Assembly (NCBI GenBank): GCA_040218535.1
Contig: JAVJRG010000005.1
Span: 248,001 to 312,000, forward strand
DNA length: 64,000 nucleotides
Direction: 5' to 3'
From: Lacipirellulaceae bacterium
GTDB taxonomy: Bacteria; Planctomycetota; Planctomycetia; Pirellulales; Lacipirellulaceae
Positions 18,618 through 26,375 of the stretch are shown here, piece after piece; positions within the stretch are counted from its first letter, which is position 1; every line of letters starts with the position of its first letter. The notes under the pieces are model-generated. The model did no database searches, was not told the origin of the DNA, and saw only the letters and a program-made list of their open reading frames with translations. The position numbers were made by a program, and so were the translations under genes.

Positions 18618-19769
18618 ATGTCCCCTTCAGAATCAAATCGCTTGCGTCGTTCTGCACGTACAAGACGCGGCGCCATGATGCCGCTGATCGCTTTGCTGCT
18701 GCCGGTGATGCTCATCCTGGCTAGCTTCATTGTGAACCTAGCCTACATGGAACTAACGCGTACCGAGCTGCGAATCGCCTCTGATGCTGCCACCAGGGCT
18801 GCCGGCTATGCGCTGAATGTGACAGGCGACGAAGTTGAGGCTCGTTTTGCTGCCCGTGAAGCGATGACACGCAATGAAGTCGCAGGAGAATCGACAGTTC
18901 TCAGCTCAGGCGATATCGTGTTCGGCACTGCGACACGAACAAGTGTTGCTTCGAGATACAACTTTACTGCCGGTGGCAGCAGGCCAAATGCGGTGCAGGT
19001 ACTAGCCAGGAGAGATAGCAATTCGGCTAGCGGGACGGTGCGAATGCTCATGCCGGGGTTTGGGGCCGTGACGGAATTTGGGCCGAATCAAACAGCCATT
19101 TCCTCGCAGGTAGAACTCGATATTGCGCTTGTACTCGATCGCTCAGGTTCGATGGCCTACGGCGACTACGAAGACTCAGCCTATCGGGCTAGTCAGTATC
19201 TTGGCCCTGAAATAGCCCCTGAAGGTTGGTGGTTCGGAGACCCAGCGCCGGAGCAATCCCGATGGCGTGCACTTGTCTCAGGGGTCAATGCATTTATCGA
19301 CATGATGGAGCAGTCGCCGCAGGTCGAGCACCTCTCATTAACCACTTATGCGACTTCAGCAACTGTTGAGTCTAACCTAGCAAGTGACTACTCCAGTATC
19401 ACGGATGCCTTGGATGTTTATACCAATAATTTGGAGTCGGGTGGCACAAATGTGGGAGATGGAATCTACCAAGCAATCAATGCGCTAAGTGCTGCTTCCT
19501 ACAACCGACCCTGGGCCGTAAAAGTCATCGTGTTGATGTCTGATGGTCAGCATAACATGGGTGCCAACCCAGTCTACGCAGCCCAAGATGCGGCCGATCA
19601 GGGCATCACGGTCTATACAGTCACATTTTCACAAGAGGCAGATCAGTACCGAATGCAGTCGGTTGCTACCGAAGGAAGCGGCCTGCACTTCCACGCCAAT
19701 ACCGATGCCGATCTGCAAGAGGCATTTCGAGCAATCGCTAGGAACTTGCCTACATTGCTCGTCCAGTAG
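18618..19769 (+). CDS. TadG-like protein with von Willebrand A domain
   Basis: 383 aa. N-terminal RRGAMMPLIALLLPVMLILASFIVNLAY is the TadG/Flp-like anchor. Residues about 168-380 form a VWA domain with an intact MIDAS: DRSGS (the DxSxS motif), GGTNVGDG (Thr) and VLMSDGQHN (Asp). VWA domains bind ligands through a metal ion, commonly for adhesion. Sits between two TadE-like genes with 40- and 36-bp gaps, so it is probably one operon ending at the terminator at 20504-20538. Confidence 0.9.
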   Translation: MSPSESNRLRRSARTRRGAMMPLIALLLPVMLILASFIVNLAYMELTRTELRIASDAATRAAGYALNVTGDEVEARFAAREAMTRNEVAGESTVLSSGDIVFGTATRTSVASRYNFTAGGSRPNAVQVLARRDSNSASGTVRMLMPGFGAVTEFGPNQTAISSQVELDIALVLDRSGSMAYGDYEDSAYRASQYLGPEIAPEGWWFGDPAPEQSRWRALVSGVNAFIDMMEQSPQVEHLSLTTYATSATVESNLASDYSSITDALDVYTNNLESGGTNVGDGIYQAINALSAASYNRPWAVKVIVLMSDGQHNMGANPVYAAQDAADQGITVYTVTFSQEADQYRMQSVATEGSGLHFHANTDADLQEAFRAIARNLPTLLVQ

Positions 19770-19805
19770 TCGACCCCTACCGAATCCAAGCTAGCAGAGC
19801 GAAGT

Positions 19806-20486
19806 ATGTTATTCGCCAAAAGCCAAAACCCGGAACAAGTCCAGCATCGTGGTGTCACGGTCGTTGAGTTTGCGCTGACGCTTCCGATTCTCATCACGCT
19901 CGTCGTGGGCATGATTGAGTTCACACGAATGCACAATCTCCGACACGCCGCGGACAACGCTGCCTATGAAGCTGCCCGATATGTGATTGTCCCGGGAGCG
20001 ACCAAGGCGGAAGCAGAAGCCGAAGCGCAGAACCTGCTCGCACGAGCCGGCGTAAAAAACGCAACGATCACTGTGCATCCATCAGTCATCAGCGAATCGA
20101 CGGAAAATGTGACGGTGACGGTGAACGTACCGATGATCTCCAACTCCTGGTTACCAGCTGGCCTGACCCGCGATCGTGTGGTTCAGCGCGACTGTACGCT
20201 CATGACCGAGCGAGTCCCGGTGATTCAAGTAGCTGGGCTACCCGAGCCAGAACCCGAACCTGTTCCTGAACCCGAACCTGAACCAGAACCTGAACCCGAA
20301 CCTGAACCAGAACCTGAACCAGAACCTGAACCTGAACCTGAACCTGAACCTGATCCAGATGACGAAGAGGATGACGAAGAGGATGACGGTCCTGAACCGG
20401 AGCCCGAACCCGAGCCACAACCACAGCCCGAACCCGAGCCGGAACCCGATCCACAACCGCCGCCGCCACCTCCACCGCTGATTTAG
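19806..20486 (+). CDS. TadE-type pseudopilin with Pro-Glu repeat tail
   Basis: 226 aa. The leader [23 protein letters not shown] has the Gly/+5 Glu cleavage pattern of TadE. Residues 30-145 form the usual globular part. The last 80 residues are a simple PEPEPEP tract, broken by an acidic [12 protein letters not shown] block, and end [11 protein letters not shown]. Such Pro-Glu rods are rigid and extended. The tract reads on DNA as degenerate hexamer repeats and may vary in length between strains. Followed 17 bp later by a strong terminator. Confidence 0.88.
   Translation: MLFAKSQNPEQVQHRGVTVVEFALTLPILITLVVGMIEFTRMHNLRHAADNAAYEAARYVIVPGATKAEAEAEAQNLLARAGVKNATITVHPSVISESTENVTVTVNVPMISNSWLPAGLTRDRVVQRDCTLMTERVPVIQVAGLPEPEPEPVPEPEPEPEPEPEPEPEPEPEPEPEPEPEPDPDDEEDDEEDDGPEPEPEPEPQPQPEPEPEPDPQPPPPPPPLI
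20235..20480 (+). repeat. In-frame Pro-Glu codon repeat (hexamer CCTGAA/CCCGAA)
   Basis: About 245 bp of tandem hexamers encoding Pro-Glu with near-synonymous drift (CCTGAA, CCCGAA, CCAGAA). It is wholly inside the TadE-like gene. Replication slippage could change the length in multiples of two residues without breaking the frame. Confidence 0.85.
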
Positions 20487-20503
20487 CCTGAAGAGAAACG
20501 ACG

Positions 20504-20538
20504 AAACGCACCGTCAAGCAATTGGCGGTGCGTTTTTC
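20504..20538 (+). terminator. Rho-independent terminator after the Tad-type genes
   Basis: AAACGCACCG at 20504-20513 pairs perfectly with CGGTGCGTTT at 20526-20535 across a 12-nt loop, and a T run follows. It lies 17 nt after the last pseudopilin stop. Confidence 0.88.
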
Positions 20539-20689
20539 GTTCTATCAAGTGTGCGCACTGTTCTGTGAGACAGATTGCTTTCTCACGTGGACCGATTGGT
20601 TTACAATAGAGCAGACGCGGCGTTCTCAGCTTCTGGGAGAACAGCTCGTCTGACTTCTCCTTCAGGAACATTGCAGTATTCGGCAGATA

Positions 20690-22345
20690 ATGAGTCAATC
20701 CTCGACGGATATCCCCGCACCTTCTAAGCCCGCCAAGGCTTCCTCTGCGCCTTCCGGTGTCAGAACGAAGAAGCGTGTGCAGGTTGAAGACTCGTCGGAC
20801 TCCGTGGAGAGCTCTTTTCTTTCACAGCTCACCAGCGGCATGCCCAGCTGGCTAGCCAGCTTGATGTTGCATTTGGCGTTCATCATTGCACTGGCTCTCT
20901 GGACCTTGCCCCTAACTTCAAGAGAGCCGACCTCGCTCAGTTCGGCGGAAATTGATACTGACAGCGTTGAGCTTGAAGAAGAGATTCTGGACATCGAGAT
21001 CAATCCCGTGGACACCTCGCTTGACGAATCGACCGACTTGGATGTGGAAGTCGAACTCGATACCGAGATCGAAATCGAGAGCCTTGAGTCCAGCGAGCCG
21101 CTCGCCCTCGAAGAGACTTCGCTCGACATGATCGACTTTACTGCCGATATGGGCATCACCGAAGCAAGTCCCACTGGCGGAGGCATGGGGGCTGACGGGC
21201 TCACCGGTCGTAGCGAAGCGGGCCGCCGTCGGATGGTTCGCAAGGCGGGGGGGAGTCGTGAAAGTGAAAAGGCGGTTGAGGAATCCTTGAAGTGGCTCGC
21301 TCGTCACCAACTGCCCGATGGCTCTTGGAGCTTCGATCATCGTCATGGCAGCTGCCAGGGGCAGTGCTCGATTCCAGGAGACAAACCCGAGTTGCGTGCC
21401 GGAGCTACCGGGTTGGCTCTGCTGCCCTTCCTCGGCGCTGGAAATACACACAAGGAGGGGAAGTATCGCCAGGTGGTTGAGCGTGGTGGCCGTGCGTTAG
21501 TTCAAATGCTCAAAATGACCAACGATGGGGCAACGGTCATCGATCAAGATACAAAAGACATTCACTGGATGTATTGTCATGGAATCGCCTCGATGGCACT
21601 TAGCGAAGTGTACGCCATGACCGGTGATGAGACGCTCCGTACGCCAGCACAAGCGTTGCTCAATTTCACATGCAATGCTCAAGATCCAAAGGGAGGCGGC
21701 TGGCGCTACAAACCGAGACAGACGGGCGACACTTCGGTCATGGGTTGGCACATTGGTGCACTAAAGAGCGGCTATATGGCTTCGCTGCAAGTTCCCCCGA
21801 TTGTTGTTCGACGGGCGAGCTATTTCCTTGACACCGCAGAAGTCGACGGTGGAGAGGGTTACTGCTACACGATCGATAAACCCTACTACAAGCCGGCAAC
21901 CTCCGCGATCGGGCTGCTCTGCCGTATGTACATGGGCGTTGATCAGAAGAATGAGAAGCTCAAACGAGGTGTTGAGAGGCTCGTCAAACGAGGTCCTTCC
22001 AAGAATGACGTCTACTTTAACTACTATGCCGCACAAGTGATTTATCAGTTCACTGGCGGAGAAGGTCCGTTGTGGACGAAGTGGAATGAGAAAATGCGAG
22101 ATCAGCTCGTAGCAAGCCAGGAAAAAGAAGGGCATCAGCAAGGGAGCTGGACCCCCGATCTCAAATACAGCCACGCCAAGTATGGTGGTCGTCTGTACGT
22201 CACCGCGATGAGTACCATGACTCTCGAAGTCTACTACCGCATCATGCCCATCTATCAGCAGAAGGCGACCCAAGGTTTCGACGGTGAAGACGGCGAAGAC
22301 GGCGGTGGTAAAGGTGGAAAAGGTGGCGCTGGCGGCCAGGGTTGA
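20690..22345 (+). CDS. Membrane-anchored prenyltransferase/squalene-oxidase-repeat protein
   Basis: 551 aa. A cytoplasmic Ser/Lys-rich N-terminus precedes one membrane helix (LASLMLHLAFIIALALWTLP, about 57-76). A strongly acidic linker (85-150, ELEEEILDIEI type) and a Gly-rich hinge follow. An alpha/alpha-barrel with QxxDGSW-type repeats (LKWLARHQLPDGSWSFD near 201-217, then GGGWRYKPRQ and GSWTPD) spans about 195-530. The C-terminus is Gly/Lys-rich. Such repeats occur in terpene cyclases and protein prenyltransferases, but this type in planctomycetes has no assigned activity. The DxDD cyclase motif is not evident. It follows the Tad terminator, so it has its own promoter. Confidence 0.85.
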   Translation: MSQSSTDIPAPSKPAKASSAPSGVRTKKRVQVEDSSDSVESSFLSQLTSGMPSWLASLMLHLAFIIALALWTLPLTSREPTSLSSAEIDTDSVELEEEILDIEINPVDTSLDESTDLDVEVELDTEIEIESLESSEPLALEETSLDMIDFTADMGITEASPTGGGMGADGLTGRSEAGRRRMVRKAGGSRESEKAVEESLKWLARHQLPDGSWSFDHRHGSCQGQCSIPGDKPELRAGATGLALLPFLGAGNTHKEGKYRQVVERGGRALVQMLKMTNDGATVIDQDTKDIHWMYCHGIASMALSEVYAMTGDETLRTPAQALLNFTCNAQDPKGGGWRYKPRQTGDTSVMGWHIGALKSGYMASLQVPPIVVRRASYFLDTAEVDGGEGYCYTIDKPYYKPATSAIGLLCRMYMGVDQKNEKLKRGVERLVKRGPSKNDVYFNYYAAQVIYQFTGGEGPLWTKWNEKMRDQLVASQEKEGHQQGSWTPDLKYSHAKYGGRLYVTAMSTMTLEVYYRIMPIYQQKATQGFDGEDGEDGGGKGGKGGAGGQG

Positions 22346-22492
22346 GGTCCAGAAAAGTGCTCGCCGCGTTTCGCCGAGGTGCTTGCACTGCGCTGCCCAA
22401 AGTCGAATCGCCAGAATTCTTCACTAGCAAGTCTCCAGACGCTCTGCGAAACTACGGTAAAGCAATCGTATTTCGCAATTCGGAGATTTCCA

Positions 22493-23620
22493 ATGCCTGG
22501 CCTGCTGCCCAATGTCGACCCCGACGGCCTTCTAGAATACTCGGTCGTTTATACCGACCGCGCTCTTAACCACATGTCGCAGTCGTTCCAGAGCGTGATG
22601 AACGACATCTCCTCGACGCTCAAGGAAGTCTACAAAGCACAGGCAGTCGTGGTTGTCCCCGGAAGCGGCACATTTGGGATGGAGGCCGTCGCTCGTCAGT
22701 TTGCCACGAACAAGAAGTGCCTGGTAATTCGCAATGGTTGGTTCAGCTATCGTTGGACGCAAATCTTTGAGACCGGTGCGATTCCCTCTTCGTCAACGGT
22801 TCTCAAGGCTCGCCAAGTTGCCGAAGGAATTCAGGAACCCTTTGCACCGGCACCAATAGAAGAAGTCGTTGCGACGATCCAAGAACAGCGTCCCGAGGTC
22901 GTGTTTGCGCCGCACGTAGAGACTTCTGCCGGAATGATCCTGCCGGAAGAGTACCTGAAAAGCGTTGCCGAAGCGGTCCATTCCGTCGGCGGTATTTTCG
23001 TTCTCGATTGCATCGCTTCGGGGACGATTTGGGTTGATATGGAAGCAACCGGGGTGGACGTACTCATCAGCGCCCCACAGAAGGGTTGGAGTGGCTCGCC
23101 CTGTGCCGGTCTGGTGATGCTTAGCAAGCTCGGCCTAGAGAAACTAGGAGAAACCCAAAGTACCAGCTTCGCTTGCGACCTTGGCAAGTGGCATCAGATC
23201 ATGCAAGCCTACGAAAACGGCGGTCATGCGTATCACGCAACCATGCCAACCGACGGCCTCACTGCGTTTTGCCACGTGATGAACGAAACGAAGAGCTACG
23301 GCTTCGACCAAGCAAGGGCCAGTCAGCAGGAGTTAGGTGATCGCATTCGCGCGGTTCTCGAAGAGAAAGGCTTCCCCAGTGTCGCGGCAGAGGGCTTCAA
23401 GGCCCCCGGCGTAGTCGTTAGCTACACGTCAGATCCCGAAGTCCACAACGGCAAGAAGTTCAAAGAGCTAGGCATGCAAATCGCAGCCGGCGTGCCCCTG
23501 CAATGCGATGAACCTGAAGGATTCCAAACGTTTCGCTTAGGTCTGTTCGGCTTAGATAAGTTGAAGAATGTCGATCGCACCGTCGAGACGTTCGAAAAGA
23601 CGCTCAACGAGATCGCCTAG
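22493..23620 (+). CDS. Class V PLP-dependent aminotransferase (alanine-glyoxylate type)
   Basis: 375 aa from ATG 22493, preceded by CGGAG 8-12 nt upstream; an earlier GTG at 22379 is not supported. Fold-type I features: VPGSGTFGMEAV near 55-66 (cofactor phosphate loop), LDCIASGT near 171-178 (PLP-pyridine Asp172), and the lysine in LISAPQKGWSG (K197) that holds PLP. The family includes alanine-glyoxylate, serine-pyruvate and 2-aminoethylphosphonate transaminases. The exact substrate is open. Confidence 0.9.
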   Translation: MPGLLPNVDPDGLLEYSVVYTDRALNHMSQSFQSVMNDISSTLKEVYKAQAVVVVPGSGTFGMEAVARQFATNKKCLVIRNGWFSYRWTQIFETGAIPSSSTVLKARQVAEGIQEPFAPAPIEEVVATIQEQRPEVVFAPHVETSAGMILPEEYLKSVAEAVHSVGGIFVLDCIASGTIWVDMEATGVDVLISAPQKGWSGSPCAGLVMLSKLGLEKLGETQSTSFACDLGKWHQIMQAYENGGHAYHATMPTDGLTAFCHVMNETKSYGFDQARASQQELGDRIRAVLEEKGFPSVAAEGFKAPGVVVSYTSDPEVHNGKKFKELGMQIAAGVPLQCDEPEGFQTFRLGLFGLDKLKNVDRTVETFEKTLNEIA

Positions 23621-23646
23621 CCTGGTATCCTGTATCCGAGATCTTT

Positions 23647-23710
23647 GGCCACTGATGACACGGATTGTCACGGATGTGATTGGATAAGAAATCCGTGTCG
23701 ATCCGTGGCC
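23647..23710. repeat. Inverted repeat of the ACACGGATT family, copy 1
   Basis: GGCCACTGATGACACGGATT (23647-23666) faces its near-perfect complement at 23690-23710. It lies between the convergent aminotransferase and carbonic-anhydrase-like genes, 14 nt past the stop of the latter. The same core words form the outer arms of the repeat at 55480-55617. Confidence 0.82.
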
Positions 23711-23724
23711 CGAATAAGGCGTTG

Positions 23725-24276
23725 CTATACGAGCTTATTGGCAGCTGCAAGATACTGGTCCTTCAGCTTCACGTAGTTTGCCGCAGAGTACACGAAGTAC
23801 TTCCGTTCATCATCGGTAATCTCCCGTAGCTTACGACACGGATTCCCAACATACACAAAGCCGCTTTCTAAATGCTTTCCTGGCGGTACAAGGCACCCGG
23901 CTCCGATAATGACCTCCTCTTCGACGACGGCACCATCGTTCACGATCGCGCCGATGCCGACCAGTACACGATCAGCAACTGTGCAACCATGCAACACGGC
24001 ACTATGTCCGACGATGACGTCCTCACCGATGCATAGTGGCCAACCGTCAGGATTGTAAGTGCTGGCATGGGTAATGTGTAACACGGCGTTGTCTTGAATG
24101 TTGGTGCGAGCGCCGACTTTGATCCAGTGCATGTCGCCTCGAATGACGGCACCGGGCCAGACGGACACATCGTCACCGAGAGTGACTTCACCAATGACGG
24201 TTGCAGCGGGGTCGAGGTAGACCCGCTCGCCTAGAGTTGGGTAGTTTCCTCGGTAGACACGAATTACAGCGGACAT
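23725..24276 (-). CDS. Gamma-carbonic-anhydrase-like hexapeptide protein
   Basis: 183 aa left-handed beta-helix protein. VSVWPGAVIRGDMHWIKVGARTNIQDNAVLHITH and VGHSAVLHGCTV carry the Arg/Asp/Gln and three metal-binding His residues (in LHITH, VGHSAVLH) of the gamma class. A C-terminal helix (ERKYFVYSAANYVKLKDQYL) caps the trimer. Many family members are zinc or iron proteins with carbonic anhydrase or unknown activity. Divergent from the toxin-antitoxin pair. Confidence 0.9.
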   Translation of the reverse strand: MSAVIRVYRGNYPTLGERVYLDPAATVIGEVTLGDDVSVWPGAVIRGDMHWIKVGARTNIQDNAVLHITHASTYNPDGWPLCIGEDVIVGHSAVLHGCTVADRVLVGIGAIVNDGAVVEEEVIIGAGCLVPPGKHLESGFVYVGNPCRKLREITDDERKYFVYSAANYVKLKDQYLAAANKLV

Positions 24277-24303
24277 GCTTAGGGCAGCCTAAGTGATGAA
24301 AGA

Positions 24304-24333
24304 TTGCTTCTGCGAGGCATACTGACTTATAAT
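24304..24333 (+). promoter_or_regulatory. Promoter of the toxin-antitoxin pair
   Basis: TTGCTT at 24304-24309 and a consensus TATAAT at 24328-24333, spacer 18 nt, 36 nt ahead of the antitoxin ATG. The consensus -10 is the best in the window. Confidence 0.6.
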
Positions 24334-24368
24334 ATGTTAGAGCAAACTAGACAGATAGGTTCACGAAA

Positions 24369-24590
24369 ATGAACATAGATACAAACGCCCTCCTAGCTCT
24401 CCCAGCAGCAGATAAACTTCACCTCGTCGAACTCATCTGGGAGAACCTTGGAGAATCTTCCGAGGCTATTCCCTTACCTAAGTGGGCCGAACAAGAAGCG
24501 CTCCGCCGTCGAGATGAAATGCTCTCCGATCCCAAGTTAGGGTCAAGCCACGAAGCGACCTGGGCAAAGATCGAAAAGCGGAATGGCTAG
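24369..24590 (+). CDS. Antitoxin of the addiction-module component family
   Basis: 73 aa. LLALPAADKLHLVELIWENLGE followed by LPKWAEQEALRRRDEMLSDP matches the short RelB/ParD-like addiction-module component family, in which the N-terminal helix pair probably binds DNA and the C-terminal acidic/basic helix wraps the toxin. Its last 8 bp overlap the toxin start, which ensures coupled translation. Such proteins neutralise the toxin and usually repress their own promoter together with it. Confidence 0.85.
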   Translation: MNIDTNALLALPAADKLHLVELIWENLGESSEAIPLPKWAEQEALRRRDEMLSDPKLGSSHEATWAKIEKRNG

Positions 24591-24882
24591 GAGTGTTCGC
24601 TACCATCTGCTGTTTGATTCCGACGTTCTGGAGGCGGCTGATTGGTACGACAATCGCTCAATGGGATTGGGAACAGCCTTCGTGAATGAGGCACGCCGCA
24701 TCACTGAGGCGGTTATTCGATCACCGGAGCTTTACGGATTGACTCCTACAGGACTTCGCTTTGCCCGCCTGAATCGCTTTCCGTACTTGGTACTATTCGA
24801 TTTCAGTGATGAGGAATTGCTGTTATTGGGTGTACTGCATGGGGCACGTTCAATTGAAGCATGGCAGCAGACCCGAAAATAG
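24583..24882 (+). CDS. ParE/RelE-superfamily toxin
   Basis: 99 aa. YHLLFDSDVLEAADWYDNRSMGLGTAFVNEA and RFARLNRFPYLVLFDFSDEELLLLGVLHGARSIEAW match the ParE-like RelE/ParE toxin fold (Arg/Leu-rich beta-sheet, C-terminal HGARS). Relatives poison DNA gyrase or cut mRNA on the ribosome; which of these applies here cannot be told. Starts inside the antitoxin gene and ends 16 bp before a terminator. Confidence 0.87.
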   Translation: MARSVRYHLLFDSDVLEAADWYDNRSMGLGTAFVNEARRITEAVIRSPELYGLTPTGLRFARLNRFPYLVLFDFSDEELLLLGVLHGARSIEAWQQTRK

Positions 24883-24897
24883 ACTGACGTAGAAAGC

Positions 24898-24932
24898 AAA
24901 AAGCCCCCGCTGGTTTCCCAGCGAGGGCTTTT
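24898..24932 (+). terminator. Rho-independent terminator after the toxin gene
   Basis: AAAGCCCCCGCTGG pairs with CCAGCGAGGGCTTT (one mismatch) across a 4-nt loop, with A runs before and T runs after. It could work on both strands and separates the toxin from the convergent HTH/receiver gene. Confidence 0.88.
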
Positions 24933-25109
24933 CGTTGATCGCGGGGTGTCGCTCGCAGAAAGGCCTCGGGAGTTGCCTTGTCCTCTGCTAGCGGCCGGTC
25001 GGAATCCGTCGACCGTCCCACGTTATGTTGTCCACCGGTAGACCCCTCTGCTCGGCGGCAAAGCTACCTTCGTGCGACCAGCGAACGGTCGCGTGCTTTG
25101 GTCACTTCT

Positions 25110-25685
25110 TTAGACCAACTCTTTCTTCGCACCGATCAGCGTTCGCAAGCGTTCGGCCAACAGTGCGGCATCGAAAGGCTTTTTGAACGTTTCGTTGATT
25201 GTCGACCGATCGAAGCTGGCCGTGGTGCCATCATCTGGCAGCAGGGCGATCAAGATCGTCTCGGCGAAGTCGCTGGAGCGACGCAGGTTTTGGCAAATCT
25301 GCAACGCTTCAAGCTGACCAATTGAGAAGTCAACGATGATGCAGTCGGGATGGAAGCTCTCGGCTTGGATGCCGGCTTCGAAACCGCTGGCGGCGGTGGC
25401 ATTGCGGAACGATTTCTCAGCGGGTAGTTCACGCTTGAGGTTTTCGATCAGCACTTGGTCCTGGGCGACGATTAGCACCTTGGCCATCGCTTCGTCTTCC
25501 AGGTCACCCAAAGGCATGCCGTGCTCTTTGAGGAATTTGATCAGGTATTCGCGGGGGATGCGGCGATCTTGGGAACCGGGGATTCGGTAGCCTTTGAGCC
25601 GACCGGAGTCGAACCACTTGCTAACCGTGCGCGGTGCCACTTTACAGATCTTGGCGACCTGGCCAGTAGTAAAGACCTTCATCAC
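25110..25685 (-). CDS. HTH (MerR/excisionase-like) plus degenerate receiver-domain protein
   Basis: 191 aa. Residues 1-60: FTTGQVAKICKVAPRTVSKWFDSGRLKGYRIPGS, a winged helix of the excisionase/BldC type that binds DNA directly. Residues 68-190 are a CheY-like receiver: it has an Asp at the phospho site (CIIVDFSIG) and the conserved Lys (ETFKKPFD), but the acidic pair is reduced (LIVAQDQ) and the Thr/Ser switch residue is replaced (ILIALLPDD). So it may be regulated without phosphorylation. This fusion order (HTH first) is unusual compared with standard response regulators. Probable transcription regulator. Confidence 0.85.
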   Translation of the reverse strand: MMKVFTTGQVAKICKVAPRTVSKWFDSGRLKGYRIPGSQDRRIPREYLIKFLKEHGMPLGDLEDEAMAKVLIVAQDQVLIENLKRELPAEKSFRNATAASGFEAGIQAESFHPDCIIVDFSIGQLEALQICQNLRRSSDFAETILIALLPDDGTTASFDRSTINETFKKPFDAALLAERLRTLIGAKKELV

Positions 25686-26375
25686 GGGTACTCCAAACTT
25701 GTCTTATGTTGTTCGCTGGTCTTGCCTACCTCCAATACTAGAGGCAGGCGTTAAGCCCTCAATGACATGCTTTCGCTTGGCGGCGACCGTCTTACTCCCT
25801 CAGACGGTTTGTGGCTTGCCGTGTGTGCAGGTCACCTGGGTCGGGGCACTAACTCCTACAGTCGAGTTCGCATTTCAAGAACGATCCAGATCCTTCTGGC
25901 GTCGTTCAGCAATCTCGAAAAACTTCATCATCTCTAAACAAATGCTTCGGCAGTGCCAGCACTCGGAGATTGGTGAAAATCGTCAAATTGGAGAGCTTGG
26001 GTCTAAGCGTTCCAACAGGACTCTTCGCACCGCAAACCAAGCACACTAGCCGGTCAGCAGTCGTGCAACCTGCGGAGGTTGCGCAGCGAGAGAGCAAGTC
26101 TTTACGACGACAGACACGCAAAGTATCTGACAGATAGCACTCTCGTTTACCCCTCGAAACTTGGTAAACGAAAGCACTTAGTAAGGCAGGCTCCCCCCTG
26201 CAGAAAGAAGGCTTCTTACGAATTGCTTTTGCAAGCAGTGCGAGAGAAACAATCCTTCCAAGACTAAGCATCGAAAGAATGGGCCCCTCAACTTTAGGAA
26301 CATTCCCTTATTGCACCGGGTAAGAGGGTTGTGCGGGTTGTGTGGGGGGATAGTTCCCGCATCCCAGTGCAAGTT
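25686..26375. other. 690-bp gap with clustered small stem-loops
   Basis: No ORF with coding character. Between 26065 and 26217 lie four perfect short inverted repeats: 26065-26082 (GCAACCT/AGGTTGC), 26124-26136 (TATCTG/CAGATA), 26143-26171 (TCGTTTACC/GGTAAACGA) and 26205-26217 (AAGAAG/CTTCTT). It could be the 5' leader of the HTH/receiver gene or a separate small RNA. No tRNA, 6S, SRP, tmRNA or RNase P signature was seen. Confidence 0.4.

Noticed and set aside
20235-20480. Possible CRISPR-like tandem repeat
   Set aside because: It is an in-frame Pro-Glu codon repeat without spacers.
26110-26140. Cyclic-di-GMP riboswitch-like ACGCAAAG word
   Set aside because: Only the short word matches; the rest of the GEMM consensus is absent.
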